DNA from: Haloferax profundi
GTDB taxonomy: Archaea > Halobacteriota > Halobacteria > Halobacteriales > Haloferacaceae
Direction: 5' to 3'
Length of the DNA: 64,000 bases
Assembly: GCF_001469865.1 (NCBI RefSeq)
Contig: NZ_LOPV01000020.1
Coordinates: forward strand, 1-64,000
The stretch's first letter is position 1. Every line of letters starts with the position of its first letter. This document shows, in pieces, positions 26,207 through 35,916 of the stretch. Made by a program: the position numbers and the translations under genes. The notes below the pieces were generated by a model. That model was not told the origin of the DNA and ran no database searches. It saw nothing but the letters and a program-made list of their open reading frames with translations.

Positions 26207-27388
26207 ATGCGTGTGAACGAGTCGGCGCACGTCGTCCTCGTCGGATACGGCGAGATGGGGACCAAGAGTTCGAGTGTTCGAGCGAAGATGGAGGTCCGCC
26301 TCAGGGAGAACCTCCAGGCGGTCCTCGACGACCGGTCGCTCTCGGGACGCGTCGAACGAGAGTGGTCACGACTTCTCGTCCGCGACACGGACGACCCCGA
26401 AGCAGTCGCCGCCGCGTGTGCCGAGGTTCCAGGCGTGGTCTGGGCCCGCCCGAGCGTGGTCTGTGACCCGACGCTGGACGAGATAGTCGCCGTCTGCCGT
26501 GACCTCGCCGCAGACCACCCCGCAGATGCGAGTTTCGCCATCGACGAGGACCGAGTCGGTCCGAAAGACGCCCACGACTTCTCCGGGCGCGACATCGCAC
26601 GTGAGGCAGGGTCTGCCGTGGTCGAAGTGACTGGCGCACCCGTCGATTTGGACGACCCGGAGGTCACGTATCGCGTCGAGTGTCGAGAAGATGCCGCTTA
26701 CGTCTCAGTCCGCCGGTTCGACGGCCCCGGTGGCTTACCACTCGGGACACAGGGGAAGGCGGTGGTTCTCATCTCCGGTGGCATCGACTCACCCGTCGCC
26801 GCGTGGGAGATGATGCGCCGCGGGTGCGAAATCGTCCCCGTCTACGTCGACTTAGGTGACTACGGCGGCGCGGACCACCGGGCCCGGGCGCTCGAAACCG
26901 TCCGGACCATCGCACGCCGCGCACCGAACTTCGACCTGCGCGTCCACGTCGTCCCCGGCGACGACGTCGTCCAGCGGTTGATGGACACCATCGAAGACAC
27001 ACGGATGCTCTCGTTGCGTCGAGTGATGCTCTCCATCGCCGCAACAGTGGCCGAAGACGAACACGCCCACTCCATCGTCACTGGCGAGTCGTTGGGCCAG
27101 AAGTCGAGTCAGACCGGCGAGAACATCGCCGTCACAGAGGCGGCCGTCGACTACCCGGTCCACAGACCGCTGTTTACGCGCGACAAGACCGATATCGTCA
27201 CCGAGGCACGCGAAATCGGGACGTACGACGACTCGACGCTCCCCGTCGGGTGCGAGCGAGTCGCCCCCTCGTTCCCCGAGACGAACGCGTCGTTGTCCGC
27301 CGTCCAGGCAGCAGAACCAGACGACCTGTTCGAACTCGCCGCCGAAGCGGCCCGGAATCGGCGTCTCGTGTCCGTGTCGCAGGACTAA
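26207..27388 (+). CDS. thiI: tRNA 4-thiouridine synthase / thiamine biosynthesis ThiI
   Basis: The 393-residue protein contains a ferredoxin-like and THUMP region (about 1-170; LVGYGEMGTKSSSVRAKME near 9) and a PP-loop ATPase domain (VVLISGGIDSPVAAWEMMRR near 186). TGESLGQKSSQTGENI near 288 and PLFTRDKTDIV are typical. There is no C-terminal rhodanese domain, as usual in archaea. The enzyme adenylates U8 of tRNA for thiolation. A Cys in LPVGCERV near 347 could take part in sulfur handling. A TATA-like ATCTAAAG precedes the ATG at 26207. Confidence 0.94.
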   Translation: MRVNESAHVVLVGYGEMGTKSSSVRAKMEVRLRENLQAVLDDRSLSGRVEREWSRLLVRDTDDPEAVAAACAEVPGVVWARPSVVCDPTLDEIVAVCRDLAADHPADASFAIDEDRVGPKDAHDFSGRDIAREAGSAVVEVTGAPVDLDDPEVTYRVECREDAAYVSVRRFDGPGGLPLGTQGKAVVLISGGIDSPVAAWEMMRRGCEIVPVYVDLGDYGGADHRARALETVRTIARRAPNFDLRVHVVPGDDVVQRLMDTIEDTRMLSLRRVMLSIAATVAEDEHAHSIVTGESLGQKSSQTGENIAVTEAAVDYPVHRPLFTRDKTDIVTEAREIGTYDDSTLPVGCERVAPSFPETNASLSAVQAAEPDDLFELAAEAARNRRLVSVSQD

Positions 27389-27537
27389 CCGCGTGGGGTG
27401 GGTCGTCACTTACTCAGGTGACGAGGACTCACACACCTCACGGGAGTCGCTTCCACAAGAGGTGTGCAAACGTCCACCACAGTAGGACATTCACGAACGT
27501 ATTCATTCATTTCGCATGTTCAATTGAACAAAAATGG

Positions 27538-27545
27538 ACTTATAC
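27538..27545 (+). promoter_or_regulatory. TATA box of the small zinc-finger gene at 27569
   Basis: ACTTATAC ends 23 nt before the ATG at 27569. The same octamer with the same spacing precedes the lipoprotein gene at 43460. This supports the internal ATG at 27569 over one at 27464. Confidence 0.6.
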
Positions 27546-27568
27546 GCGTCGAGCACCACGTATCTCGT

Positions 27569-27823
27569 ATGTCGCGAACATCGCGCCTCGGCCGCAGTCA
27601 CCCTGGTCCGGAGTGGCGTGTGTCCCACCGGGCAGCACGGACCGACTGGACCGACACTGTCGAGCGGTGTGCCGCGTGTCACGCCCGCGTCGACATGCGC
27701 GACGACCACTATCAGATGGTCTTAGACCGGGATGTCGACGGTCCTGGAAAACTCACCTTCGAACGGCAGCGTGTCGTCTTCTGTGACGAGTCGTGCGCCG
27801 ACGAGTGGTCCCAGCACGTCTGA
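27569..27823 (+). CDS. Small Cys-zinc-finger protein
   Basis: The 84-residue product has a basic N-terminal half and a C-terminal treble-clef or TRASH-like finger: RCAACHARVDMRDD near 36 and VVFCDESCADEW near 69, giving CxxC...CxxxC spacing. Comparable one-finger proteins of unknown function are common in haloarchaea. The promoter spacing fixes the start; the upstream frame has AT-rich, non-haloarchaeal composition. Confidence 0.7.
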   Translation: MSRTSRLGRSHPGPEWRVSHRAARTDWTDTVERCAACHARVDMRDDHYQMVLDRDVDGPGKLTFERQRVVFCDESCADEWSQHV

Positions 27824-27865
27824 GTACCGGAACCGCTTTACCGAACCCCGCCCGTCCATTTCGAC

Positions 27866-28318
27866 GTGACGCAGGTCTGTATCGTCGGGTCCGAAGGGAG
27901 TCACCTCCAGTACGAGTTGTTGTCGAGGGACACCGCCCGTGCGGCGCTCTCGACGTACGACATCACCGAACCGTTCGAGAACTCGCTCGCCGTCGAGACG
28001 GTGAGTATCGGTGCGGCAGTCTCGCTCTTGAACGACCTCAACTGGTACCTCGTGCGCTTTGCCGCGTTCTCTCTCGTCCTCGAACCGTCTATCTCGGAGA
28101 CCGAATGGCTCTCACGTGACCTCGCGAAAAAAGTCAGAGACGGACAAGTCAGACCAGAAGAGACGGGTGACCATCTCGCCATCTACGGCGTCGAAGACGG
28201 CCGTCTCGTCGAGCCAATGTACGTTACGCGCGTCGATGGGTCTGTTCCCTCGTACGACTTGCGAGACGTGGACGAGACAGTACTCGTTCGCGTCGCAGAA
28301 GACGAATTCGGCAGATAG
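27866..28318 (+). CDS. Conserved haloarchaeal protein (DUF5804-like)
   Basis: The 150-residue protein starts at a GTG (VCIVGSEGSHLQYELLSRD) and continues with FENSLAVETVSIGAAVSLLNDLNWYLVRF at about 33-60 (shown in outline). I recognise this as a pattern of the uncharacterised DUF5804 family. There is no signal peptide or membrane segment. It follows the zinc-finger gene by 42 bp and may be cotranscribed. Function unknown. Confidence 0.7.
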   Translation: MTQVCIVGSEGSHLQYELLSRDTARAALSTYDITEPFENSLAVETVSIGAAVSLLNDLNWYLVRFAAFSLVLEPSISETEWLSRDLAKKVRDGQVRPEETGDHLAIYGVEDGRLVEPMYVTRVDGSVPSYDLRDVDETVLVRVAEDEFGR

Positions 28319-28345
28319 CACCTCGCGGAACGAACGACTGTTCCC

Positions 28346-29266
28346 TTACGCCTCGTCGAACATGCCGGTCGACATGTAGCGCTCGCCGGAGTCCCAAAAG
28401 ACAGTGACGACGAGCGGTTCGTCTCCGTCGTCTGCGTCTGGGTCTGCGATTCGCTCGGCGACTCGTTTGGCGGCGAGGAGTGACGCCCCAGAGGACTGCC
28501 CGACGAGGATGCCTTCCTCGCGGGCGAGTCGGCGACATTCGGCGACAGCATCGTCGAACTCGACGACTTCGACGTCGTCCAAGAGGTCGGTGTCGAGGTT
28601 CGGACTGACGAACCCCGGGCCCATGCCCTGGAACTCGTTGGCGTCGACTTCGCCACCCGAGAGCACAGCGCTCGCCGCGGGTTCGACGCCGACGACGTCC
28701 ATCGACGGGAACTCCTCTTTGAGTCGTCGTCCGTTCCCAGAGATGGTGCCGCCCGTTCCGATACCGGCGACGAACGCGTCGATTTCCCGGTCACCGACCT
28801 GTTCGAGAATCTCCTCGGCCGTCGTCCGGTAGTGGGCCTCCGGATTCGCCGGGTTCTCGAACTGGCGGAGTTGGTACATGCCTTCTTCTGCTTCGAGTTC
28901 GTCGGCACGGTCTTTCGCGTCGGAGATATCGCCCTCGACCAGTTCGATGGTCGCACCGTACGCGCGCATGATTTGGCGGCGCTCGGGCGACATCGACGCA
29001 GACATGACGATAGTCAGGTCGTATCCCTTCGCGGCGGCGACGACCGAGAGTCCGATTCCCGTGTTCCCCGAGGTGGGTTCGACGAGTTTGTCTCCCGGTT
29101 CGATGTCGCCGGCCTCCTCGGCCGCTTCGACCATCGAAAGCGCCGGGCGGTCTTTCGCCGACCCGCCGGGGTTCTTGGACTCTATCTTCGCCGCGATGGT
29201 CGACCCCACCGGGGAGTCGACACGGACCAGCGGCGACCCGATAGCATCGAGGATACTGTCGTCCAT
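28346..29266 (-). CDS. cysK: Cysteine synthase (O-acetylserine sulfhydrylase)
   Basis: The 306-residue PLP enzyme forms cysteine from O-acetylserine and sulfide. The PLP Lys lies in NPGGSAKDRPAL near 37-42, the phosphate loop is GIGTGGTISG near 173 and the substrate loop TSGNTGIGLS near 67. VGQSSGASLLAA near 253 closes the site. Length and motifs fit CysK/CysM. The start at 29266 matches the family N-terminus (ILDAIGSPLVRV). It is divergent from the thioredoxin gene at 29425. Cysteine feeds GshA, encoded at 39637. Confidence 0.93.
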   Translation of the reverse strand: MDDSILDAIGSPLVRVDSPVGSTIAAKIESKNPGGSAKDRPALSMVEAAEEAGDIEPGDKLVEPTSGNTGIGLSVVAAAKGYDLTIVMSASMSPERRQIMRAYGATIELVEGDISDAKDRADELEAEEGMYQLRQFENPANPEAHYRTTAEEILEQVGDREIDAFVAGIGTGGTISGNGRRLKEEFPSMDVVGVEPAASAVLSGGEVDANEFQGMGPGFVSPNLDTDLLDDVEVVEFDDAVAECRRLAREEGILVGQSSGASLLAAKRVAERIADPDADDGDEPLVVTVFWDSGERYMSTGMFDEA

Positions 29267-29394
29267 CGCCCTCCGGTTCTCGGTGCGTGCGTAAACGACT
29301 GGCGGAGTCGGTGGATTCGGCCACTGTCTGCGGACAGACCCCGAGACCACTCGGGGCATCACCAACACTGGCGAGCACCGCCGCGAGCGCACCC

Positions 29395-29402
29395 GTTAAA
29401 TC
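29395..29402 (+). promoter_or_regulatory. TATA-like box of the thioredoxin gene
   Basis: GTTAAATC ends 22 nt before the ATG at 29425, consistent with a leaderless transcript. Confidence 0.45.
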
Positions 29403-29424
29403 GGTTCACGCGTTACACCGCCCC

Positions 29425-29802
29425 ATGGCCGAAGCAGAGACGCTCGAAACGATGCAACCGAATCCGGCGTGGGACGCCGACTCCTACGCGGACGCCGTCG
29501 AAGCACTGGGTGCAGACGACTACACGTTCAAAGTCTGGGGCGGCGACTGGTGCGGCGACTGCCGCCGGCAACTACCCGACTTCGCCGCCGCCCTCGACGC
29601 TGCCGGCGTCGACGATGGGCGAATCGAACACTACCCGGTCGAAAAAGCAGACGACGGGTCGAAGGTTGGCCCGCGCGTCGACGAGTACGATATCGAACTC
29701 ATTCCGACCGTCGTCGTCGAGAAAGACGGCGAAGAAGTCGCCCGATTCGTCGAAGAAGAATCCGTTCCGATTGCAGTCTTCCTCGCCGACCGTCTCTCCT
29801 AA
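29425..29802 (+). CDS. Thioredoxin-fold protein with CGDC active site
   Basis: The 125-residue protein has a thioredoxin fold with the redox motif GGDWCGDCRRQLPDF near 35-49 and the cis-Pro in ELIPTVVVEKDG near 91. CGDC is not the usual CGPC; the Asp should shift the redox potential. It is cytoplasmic, with no signal. It lies between cysteine synthase and the DUF255 thioredoxin-domain protein. Confidence 0.88.
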   Translation: MAEAETLETMQPNPAWDADSYADAVEALGADDYTFKVWGGDWCGDCRRQLPDFAAALDAAGVDDGRIEHYPVEKADDGSKVGPRVDEYDIELIPTVVVEKDGEEVARFVEEESVPIAVFLADRLS

Positions 29803-29826
29803 CTACCGTCTCACGCAACTACCGCC

Positions 29827-31944
29827 TCACGCGTCGTCTTCGTCGCCTGCCGTGAACCACGCCAGCGCCTCGTCTAGGTCGTGCGTCGGCGCAGAGCAGG
29901 TGAATCCCTCGCAGGCGTAGACGGTCGGTTCGCCGTCGGTGGCCTCGCGTGCGGCCCAGATTGGTGGTTCCTCGTCCAGACCGAGTTCGTCCAGCCACGA
30001 GTCTAACTCCTCGTCCGTGGCAGGTCGTCGTGAGACGACGAGACCGGGGAAGTACCGAGATGCGAGCGTTTCGCGCCACTCGTCGGGCACCTCGTCGGCG
30101 GCGATGGTGAGTTCGGGGACGCCGCTGGCGGCTTTTTCTGCGGCGAGGGCGAGCGAGACGTGTTCGAGTGGGCTTCCGCGGACGCGGTTCGCGTAGCTTT
30201 CGAGGACGGCGTCTGCGGCCTCGCCGAATCCTGCGTCGGGCGCGACGTGTTCGAGGTCCAAGAACAGCGAGGTGGCGACGCCAAGACTCGACGGCGTCGA
30301 CTGGTCGGTGGCCTCCTGTGGGCGCGTGACGAGTGCTTCGCCACTCTCGGGCGTGAAGTAGAGCGTTCCGGCGTCCTCGTCGTAGAACTCGCGGCGCGTC
30401 GCCCGTGCGAGGTCCAGCGCGAACGCGAGTGGGTCGAGGTCACCCGTCGCCTGATACAGGTCGAACGCGCCGCGCGCGAGGAAGGCGTAGTCTTCGAGGT
30501 AGCCGTCGCCTTTCACTTCGCCGTTCATCACGCGCCGAGAGAGCGCCTCGGTGTCTGAATCCCAGAGGGTGTCGCGCAGGAAGTCGAGTGCTCGGCGAGC
30601 GTCGTCGGCGAGCGAGTCGTCTTCGAGTACGACTGCACCCTGCGCGAAGGCGGAAATCATCAGGCCGTTCCATCCCGCGAGAATCTTCTCGTCGCGGGCG
30701 GGTCGCTCGCGGCCTTCGCGTGCTGCGAAGAGTGCTTTCTGGACCTTTTCGAGACGCTCTTCGACTTCGCTCTCGCTGAGGTCGTACTCTTCTGCGAGGT
30801 CCGAAATCGTCGCCGAGACGTTCAGGACCGTCGTCTTGTGCTCGAAGTTTCCACCCGGTGTGACGCCGTAGCGGTCACAAAAGAGGTCTGCTTCGAGTTC
30901 TGGAACGAGTTCCCGCACGTCTTCGGGGGTCCAGACGTAGAACGTCCCCTCTTCGCCGCCCGACTGGGCGTCGAGGGTCGAATAGAACCCGCCGTCGTCG
31001 TGTCCGAGTTCGCGACGGACGAACTCGAACGTCTCTGCGGCAACGGTGGCGTACTCGTCGGTTCCAGTCAGGCGGTAGGCGTCGAGGTAGCGTGGTGCGA
31101 GTCCCGCCTGGTCGTAGAGCATCTTCTCGAAGTGGGGGACGGTCCACTCGCGGTCCACACAGTACCGATGGAACCCACCGCCGAGGTGGTCGCGCAGGCC
31201 GCCGTTCGCCATGGCGTCGAGGGCGTCGACGGCGACGTCCAGCGCCTCGCGCCGGCCAGAGAGAGCGTAGCCGCGAAGGAGAGCGTCGATGCGACCGGGT
31301 TGGGGGAACTTGGGGCCACCACTCCCGAATCCGCCGTGGTCGCGGTCTGCGGCCCGGAGTGCCGCTTGCACAGTCTGGTCGAGGATTTCCGACCCGGGTG
31401 CCTCACCGGGAACGTCAGGTGTCTCTTCTAACTGGTCAGTGATGGCGCGCGTCCACTGCTCCGCGCGATTCTCTATCTCGTCGCGGTCGGTCTGCCACGA
31501 CTCCGCGAAACTCTCGACGATGTCGCGGAATCCGGGTGCGCCGCGGCGCGGTTCCGGTGGGAAGTACGTCCCGACGAAGAAGGGCTTGCCGTGCGGCGTC
31601 AACCAGACGGAGAGGGGCCACCCACCGCCGCCGGTGACGAGTTGACAGATGGTCTGATAGATTCGGTCGAGGTCAGGTCGCTCTTCTCTGTCGACTTTGA
31701 CGGGAACGAAGTGCTCGTTGAGAATCTCGGCGATTCCGTCGTCGGAGAAACTCTCGTCGGCCATGACGTGACACCAGTGACACGCCGAGTAGCCCACAGA
31801 GACGAAGATGGGCTTGTCCTGCTCGCGGGCCGCTTCGAGGGCCGTCTCGTCCCACGGTTGCCAGTTGACCGGGTTGTCCGCGTGCTGGCGGAGGTACGGG
31901 CTTTGCTCCTCGTCGAGTCGGTTGCGTCCCACCGGGTCGGTCAT
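29827..31944 (-). CDS. DUF255/YyaL-type protein: thioredoxin domain plus glycosidase-like barrel
   Basis: The 705-residue protein matches the YyaL/SPATA20 family along its full length. The N-terminal domain (about 1-165) begins [19 protein letters not shown] and holds the redox motif [14 protein letters not shown] near 54 and a [14 protein letters not shown] segment. The rest is a six-hairpin (alpha/alpha)6-barrel, with [20 protein letters not shown] near 255 and [14 protein letters not shown] near 420. The cellular role is unsettled in any organism. Confidence 0.92.
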   Translation of the reverse strand: MTDPVGRNRLDEEQSPYLRQHADNPVNWQPWDETALEAAREQDKPIFVSVGYSACHWCHVMADESFSDDGIAEILNEHFVPVKVDREERPDLDRIYQTICQLVTGGGGWPLSVWLTPHGKPFFVGTYFPPEPRRGAPGFRDIVESFAESWQTDRDEIENRAEQWTRAITDQLEETPDVPGEAPGSEILDQTVQAALRAADRDHGGFGSGGPKFPQPGRIDALLRGYALSGRREALDVAVDALDAMANGGLRDHLGGGFHRYCVDREWTVPHFEKMLYDQAGLAPRYLDAYRLTGTDEYATVAAETFEFVRRELGHDDGGFYSTLDAQSGGEEGTFYVWTPEDVRELVPELEADLFCDRYGVTPGGNFEHKTTVLNVSATISDLAEEYDLSESEVEERLEKVQKALFAAREGRERPARDEKILAGWNGLMISAFAQGAVVLEDDSLADDARRALDFLRDTLWDSDTEALSRRVMNGEVKGDGYLEDYAFLARGAFDLYQATGDLDPLAFALDLARATRREFYDEDAGTLYFTPESGEALVTRPQEATDQSTPSSLGVATSLFLDLEHVAPDAGFGEAADAVLESYANRVRGSPLEHVSLALAAEKAASGVPELTIAADEVPDEWRETLASRYFPGLVVSRRPATDEELDSWLDELGLDEEPPIWAAREATDGEPTVYACEGFTCSAPTHDLDEALAWFTAGDEDDA

Positions 31945-32061
31945 AGTTCGAGTACGGCACTCCGAGAACTAAAGCGGCGTGGAGACGGTTACGTCGACGG
32001 CACTGCTCCAGCGACAGAGATAGACACAATCGTGCTCATTTTTCGATGACTGAAGAGCAAT

Positions 32062-32069
32062 CTTTACAC
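32062..32069 (+). promoter_or_regulatory. TATA-like box of purD
   Basis: CTTTACAC ends 23 nt before the purD ATG at 32093, the usual leaderless spacing in this window. Confidence 0.45.
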
Positions 32070-32092
32070 TCCCGTGCGCAAGGTATGCGAGT

Positions 32093-33379
32093 ATGAGCGA
32101 AACCGTCCTTCTCGTCGGTGGCGGCGGGCGTGAGCACGCGATTGCCCGTGCACTTGCCCCCGACTGCGACCTGTACGCCTGCGCGAGCAACCGAAATCCC
32201 GGCATCGCCGAACTGGCCGAGGACTTCGAGACCATCTCGGAGACGGCGGCCGACGACATCGTCGAGTACGCCGAGTCCGTCGGTGCGACGCTCGCAATCG
32301 TCGGCCCCGAGTCGGGACTGGCGGCAGGTGTCTCCGACGCCCTCGACGCCGCGGGAATCTACACCTTCGGCCCGCAGGAAGCCGAGGCCCGTATCGAGAC
32401 GGACAAGGCGTTCCAGCGGCGGTTCATGCACGAAAACGACATCCCCGGCAACCCCGACTTCGCCACCTTCGACGACGTGGAGGCGGCGTGTGATTACATC
32501 GACGAGTACGACGGTGACCTCGCTGTCAAGCCCGCAGGCCTGACCGGCGGGAAAGGTGTGAAAGTCATCGGCGACCAGGTGACACCCGAAGAAGCCAAGG
32601 CGTACCTCCGTGACTCCGACTACGACCGGGTCGTCCTCGAAGAGCGACTCGTCGGTGAGGAGTTCACCATCCAGGCGTTCGTCGCAAACGGTGAGTTCCG
32701 CGTCAGTCCGGCGGTTCAGGACCACAAGCGCGCCTACGAGGGCGACGAAGGACCGAACACCGGCGGCATGGGCAGTTACACCGACGTGACGCCGTCGCTC
32801 CCGTTCATGGCTGACGGCGACTACGACGCCGCCGTCGAGGTCATCGAGGCCGTCGTCGACGCGATGCCAGACTACAAGGGCATCCTCTACGGCCAGTTCA
32901 TGCTCACGAACGAAGGGCCGAAGGTCATCGAGTTCAACGCCCGGTTCGGCGACCCCGAGGCGATGAACACGCTTCCCGTCCTCGAAACCCCGTTCCTCGA
33001 CGTGCTCGTCGCTGCACGCGAAGGCGAGTCGCTTCCCGAACTCGACTTCGCCGAGAAAGCGACCGTCTGCAAGTACGCCGTCCCCGAGGGCTACCCGACG
33101 GACCCCGAAGCAGGCGCGCAGATTACGGTGGAAGTCGACGAGGACAGTGGTGCACTCCTCTTCTACGCGAGCGTCGACGCCCGAGACGATGGCCTCTACA
33201 CGACCACCTCGCGGTCGTTCGCCGTCGTCGGACACGCCGAGGCCATCTCGCAGGCCGAACAGATAGCCGAGAGCGCTCTCGCCGACGCCGGTGATGGGTT
33301 CCACATCCGCCACGACATCGGCACCGAGGCACTCGTCCAGCGTCGTATCGACCACATGGCCGAGATTCGCGGCGAGTAA
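32093..33379 (+). CDS. purD: Phosphoribosylamine-glycine ligase (GARS)
   Basis: The 428-residue ATP-grasp enzyme joins glycine to phosphoribosylamine in purine synthesis. It opens TVLLVGGGGREHAIARAL, with GPESGLAAGVSDAL near 65, KPAGLTGGKGVKV near 144, NTGGMGSYTD near 222 and the metal-binding VIEFNARFGDPE near 281-292. Length and motifs are standard. No other pur gene lies close by. Confidence 0.96.
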   Translation: MSETVLLVGGGGREHAIARALAPDCDLYACASNRNPGIAELAEDFETISETAADDIVEYAESVGATLAIVGPESGLAAGVSDALDAAGIYTFGPQEAEARIETDKAFQRRFMHENDIPGNPDFATFDDVEAACDYIDEYDGDLAVKPAGLTGGKGVKVIGDQVTPEEAKAYLRDSDYDRVVLEERLVGEEFTIQAFVANGEFRVSPAVQDHKRAYEGDEGPNTGGMGSYTDVTPSLPFMADGDYDAAVEVIEAVVDAMPDYKGILYGQFMLTNEGPKVIEFNARFGDPEAMNTLPVLETPFLDVLVAAREGESLPELDFAEKATVCKYAVPEGYPTDPEAGAQITVEVDEDSGALLFYASVDARDDGLYTTTSRSFAVVGHAEAISQAEQIAESALADAGDGFHIRHDIGTEALVQRRIDHMAEIRGE

Positions 33380-33469
33380 ACGACCGAACACCGACGGCCC
33401 GAACACTGATTTTCGCTTTCGCGCCGACACGGCGTGGGCGCTTTTACCCCTGCCGTCTAATCGACTGGC

Positions 33470-33979
33470 GTGACCGACGACACCACCCCGCGACACGAGC
33501 GAATCGAACACCACCCGACACCGGGACCGCTGAACTCGCTTCAGTACTGGACCGATGCTAAACCTATCTGGCGTGTCATGCTCAACTACCTGTTCGTCCT
33601 CGTCGCCCGCATCGCGCCGTCGCTCCGAGTTCGAAACTGGGCGCTCCGACGAATCGGTGTGACCGTCGGAACGGGCGTGTCGTGGGGGTTAGAGGCGACG
33701 CCAGACGTGTTCTGGCCGGAACTCGTGACCATCGAGGACCACGCGATAATCGGGTACGACTCGGTCATCCTCTGTCACGAGTTCCTGCAAGACGAGTACC
33801 GAACTGGCGAAGTCGTCGTCGGTGAACGGGCGATGATTGGCGCCAAGGCGACCATCCTGCCGGGTGTTCGAATCGGTGCGGGCGCACAGGTTGCGGCGAA
33901 CTCCCTCGTCACCCGCGACGTACCGCCGGGGACGACAGTCGCTGGTGTCCCTGCCAAACCGATGTCGGACACCGAGTGA
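33470..33979 (+). CDS. Hexapeptide-repeat (left-handed beta-helix) acyltransferase
   Basis: The 169-residue protein has an N-terminal helix region that may contact the membrane (VMLNYLFVLVARIAPSL near 32-48). A left-handed beta-helix of hexapeptide repeats follows from about 78 (VTIEDHAIIGYDSVIL, GERAMIGAKATILPGV, GAGAQVAANSLVTRDVPPG), ending AGVPAKPM. It resembles O-acetyltransferases that modify sugars. The start is a GTG at 33470. Acceptor unknown. Confidence 0.85.
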   Translation: MTDDTTPRHERIEHHPTPGPLNSLQYWTDAKPIWRVMLNYLFVLVARIAPSLRVRNWALRRIGVTVGTGVSWGLEATPDVFWPELVTIEDHAIIGYDSVILCHEFLQDEYRTGEVVVGERAMIGAKATILPGVRIGAGAQVAANSLVTRDVPPGTTVAGVPAKPMSDTE

Positions 33980-34015
33980 CAGACGCGAGGTGAGACGAAC
34001 GGTCGTCGGCAGTCG

Positions 34016-35044
34016 TCACTCGTCTGTGACTCGTTCCTCGAGACGGATACAGAAGACTGCACCCTCGTCGTCGTCGCCGTCTTCGACCCAGAGGTCGCCG
34101 TCGTACGACGAGATGACGTTGTCGGCGAAAAAGAGACTGATACCCGTCCCGTGGTGGAGTTGGTCGTACTCCTCGCGGCCGAAGATGAGGTTCCGTTGTG
34201 CTTCGGGAACTCCAGGTCCGTTGTCCGCGACGCGAATGTAGACACTCTCGTCTGCTCGCTCGACGGAGATGTCGACCACCGGTGTCTCCTTGTCGTTGTG
34301 TGTGACCGCGTTCTCGAGGAGACATTCGATGGCCTCTCCGAGCAAGTCGTCTGCGATGACTTCGACCTCAGGGAAGTTCTCGAAGGTGAACTCCGCATCA
34401 GGGTAGTCTATCGTCGCATCGATGGTCCGCTTTTGTAAGACGACGTCGAGTCGGACGGGTCGGTTCGACCGGTCGTGCGACCGTTCGAGTAAGTCACGGA
34501 GGTCACGCGCCCGTTCGGATTTGTGGACGATGTCGAGGACCTTGTCCTGAACCAATTGGAGGTCGGCGAGTGCCTCTTCGTCGTCGATTCTACTCGCGAC
34601 TTGCTGTGTATAGCCGTAGACGACGTTCAACTCGTTACGCAAGTCGTGTCGAAGGAGTCGGCTGAGAACTTCCGAGACGTTCTCGTACTGCTGTTGTTTC
34701 GTGGTGTCCAGAAAGAACGCGAGAAATCCCTGGACCTCGCCCTCGACGACGATAGGTGTCGAGAACCCGTGACCGTAGACGATTCGGTCGTCCGTCCGGC
34801 GGACGACGAACTCACCCGACCACGATTCACCGGCGAGCATGTGCTCGATGATTTCGTAGTAGACCTCTTCGTCGCCCGCGATGAGTCCGACCGACTCACC
34901 GATTATCTCGTCGTAGTCGTAGCCGAGAAACTCGAGTCCAGCGTCGTTGATATCCCGAAATGCGAAGTTCGTATCCGCAATCAGCATGGGGATATCCGTA
35001 CTTCTGAAGGCTTCACGGTAGAGTTCCGAGTCGATATCCTCCAT
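34016..35044 (-). CDS. PAS-domain histidine kinase
   Basis: The 342-residue soluble kinase has a PAS domain (about 8-125; PMLIADTNFAFRDINDAGLE), a HisKA region with the phospho-His in LLRHDLRNELNVVYGY near 134 and an HATPase domain (CLLENAVTHND, VADNGPGVPE, GTGISLFFADNVI). No receiver or output is attached, so its partner is elsewhere. It sits before an unrecognised gene at 35111 on the same strand. Confidence 0.88.
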   Translation of the reverse strand: MEDIDSELYREAFRSTDIPMLIADTNFAFRDINDAGLEFLGYDYDEIIGESVGLIAGDEEVYYEIIEHMLAGESWSGEFVVRRTDDRIVYGHGFSTPIVVEGEVQGFLAFFLDTTKQQQYENVSEVLSRLLRHDLRNELNVVYGYTQQVASRIDDEEALADLQLVQDKVLDIVHKSERARDLRDLLERSHDRSNRPVRLDVVLQKRTIDATIDYPDAEFTFENFPEVEVIADDLLGEAIECLLENAVTHNDKETPVVDISVERADESVYIRVADNGPGVPEAQRNLIFGREEYDQLHHGTGISLFFADNVISSYDGDLWVEDGDDDEGAVFCIRLEERVTDE

Positions 35045-35110
35045 GCTGATTCTTGCGGTAGAATTACACCACCAATACTTATTATCCGCGGTCGTTCGGG
35101 CGTATAAATG

Positions 35111-35818
35111 TCAGCCAGTTCTCAAGTCGAACACCCGCTGGTAGTACCGTGCGACGACGTCGACGGTAGACGAGATGTCACGCTCTAGACTGTCCCGACG
35201 CCACTCGTCGTGGTCGTCTACGCCAGCGACGAAGTACTCGGCGAGTTTGTCGATGTCTGTCGCCGACGCCGATGGCACCATGCGAGCGAGTTTGATACGG
35301 TGTGCCCGTCGTGCGATACCGCGCCATCCATCACGGCGTTGGCCGTGCAGTCGCCAGAACCGAGCGTGGAGGACGGCGTACTCTCTGCTGACGTCGACTT
35401 CGTCACACACCGCTTCGAGGAGTGCTCGAACGTCCCGCCACCGAGGGTCGTCGTCGATAGACATCTCGGGAACGGTCTGGGCGACGCCGACGAAGGTTCC
35501 GTCCGGGACGGAATGTTCGAGGCAGTCGTAGAACGACGCCCTGTTTTCGATTTCGTCTTGGAGAAACAACGCCCGCATGAACAGTTTCCCGGCGCGTTCG
35601 GCCCGGTTTGCGGACGCGTGTGGGAAGTCTATGGTGAACGCCTCCGACATGTAGGCAGTCGCGTTCGTCGCCGCGTTTCGAGCGGCGCCGAAGTCGCAGT
35701 CGGTGAGATACGCCTCCCGCATGTCCTGGTAGTGGAACCCCCTGAGAAGGGTCTCAGCCGCCTCGATAGCGCGAGGAGAAGGGGCAGAAACGTCGAGCGC
35801 GGGGAGGTTTCTCGTCAT
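35111..35818 (-). CDS. Unrecognised haloarchaeal protein
   Basis: The 235-residue product is soluble and mostly helical by pattern (ETLLRGFHYQDMREAYL; RAERAGKLFMRALFLQDEIE), with a basic stretch WRLHGQRRDGWRGIARRAHRIK near 155-176. I recognise no family. It lies 66 bp upstream of the PAS kinase on the same strand and could share its transcript. It has good haloarchaeal codon composition, so it is very likely a real gene. Confidence 0.65.
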   Translation of the reverse strand: MTRNLPALDVSAPSPRAIEAAETLLRGFHYQDMREAYLTDCDFGAARNAATNATAYMSEAFTIDFPHASANRAERAGKLFMRALFLQDEIENRASFYDCLEHSVPDGTFVGVAQTVPEMSIDDDPRWRDVRALLEAVCDEVDVSREYAVLHARFWRLHGQRRDGWRGIARRAHRIKLARMVPSASATDIDKLAEYFVAGVDDHDEWRRDSLERDISSTVDVVARYYQRVFDLRTG

Positions 35819-35916
35819 CGCATTCAGGGAATCCGATACGAGACAATATCCGGTCCGCTTCTAAACTGTTATGGCGGATTGATGAGAGAAGAACCGCCGA
35901 GACGGGCGAACAGGTT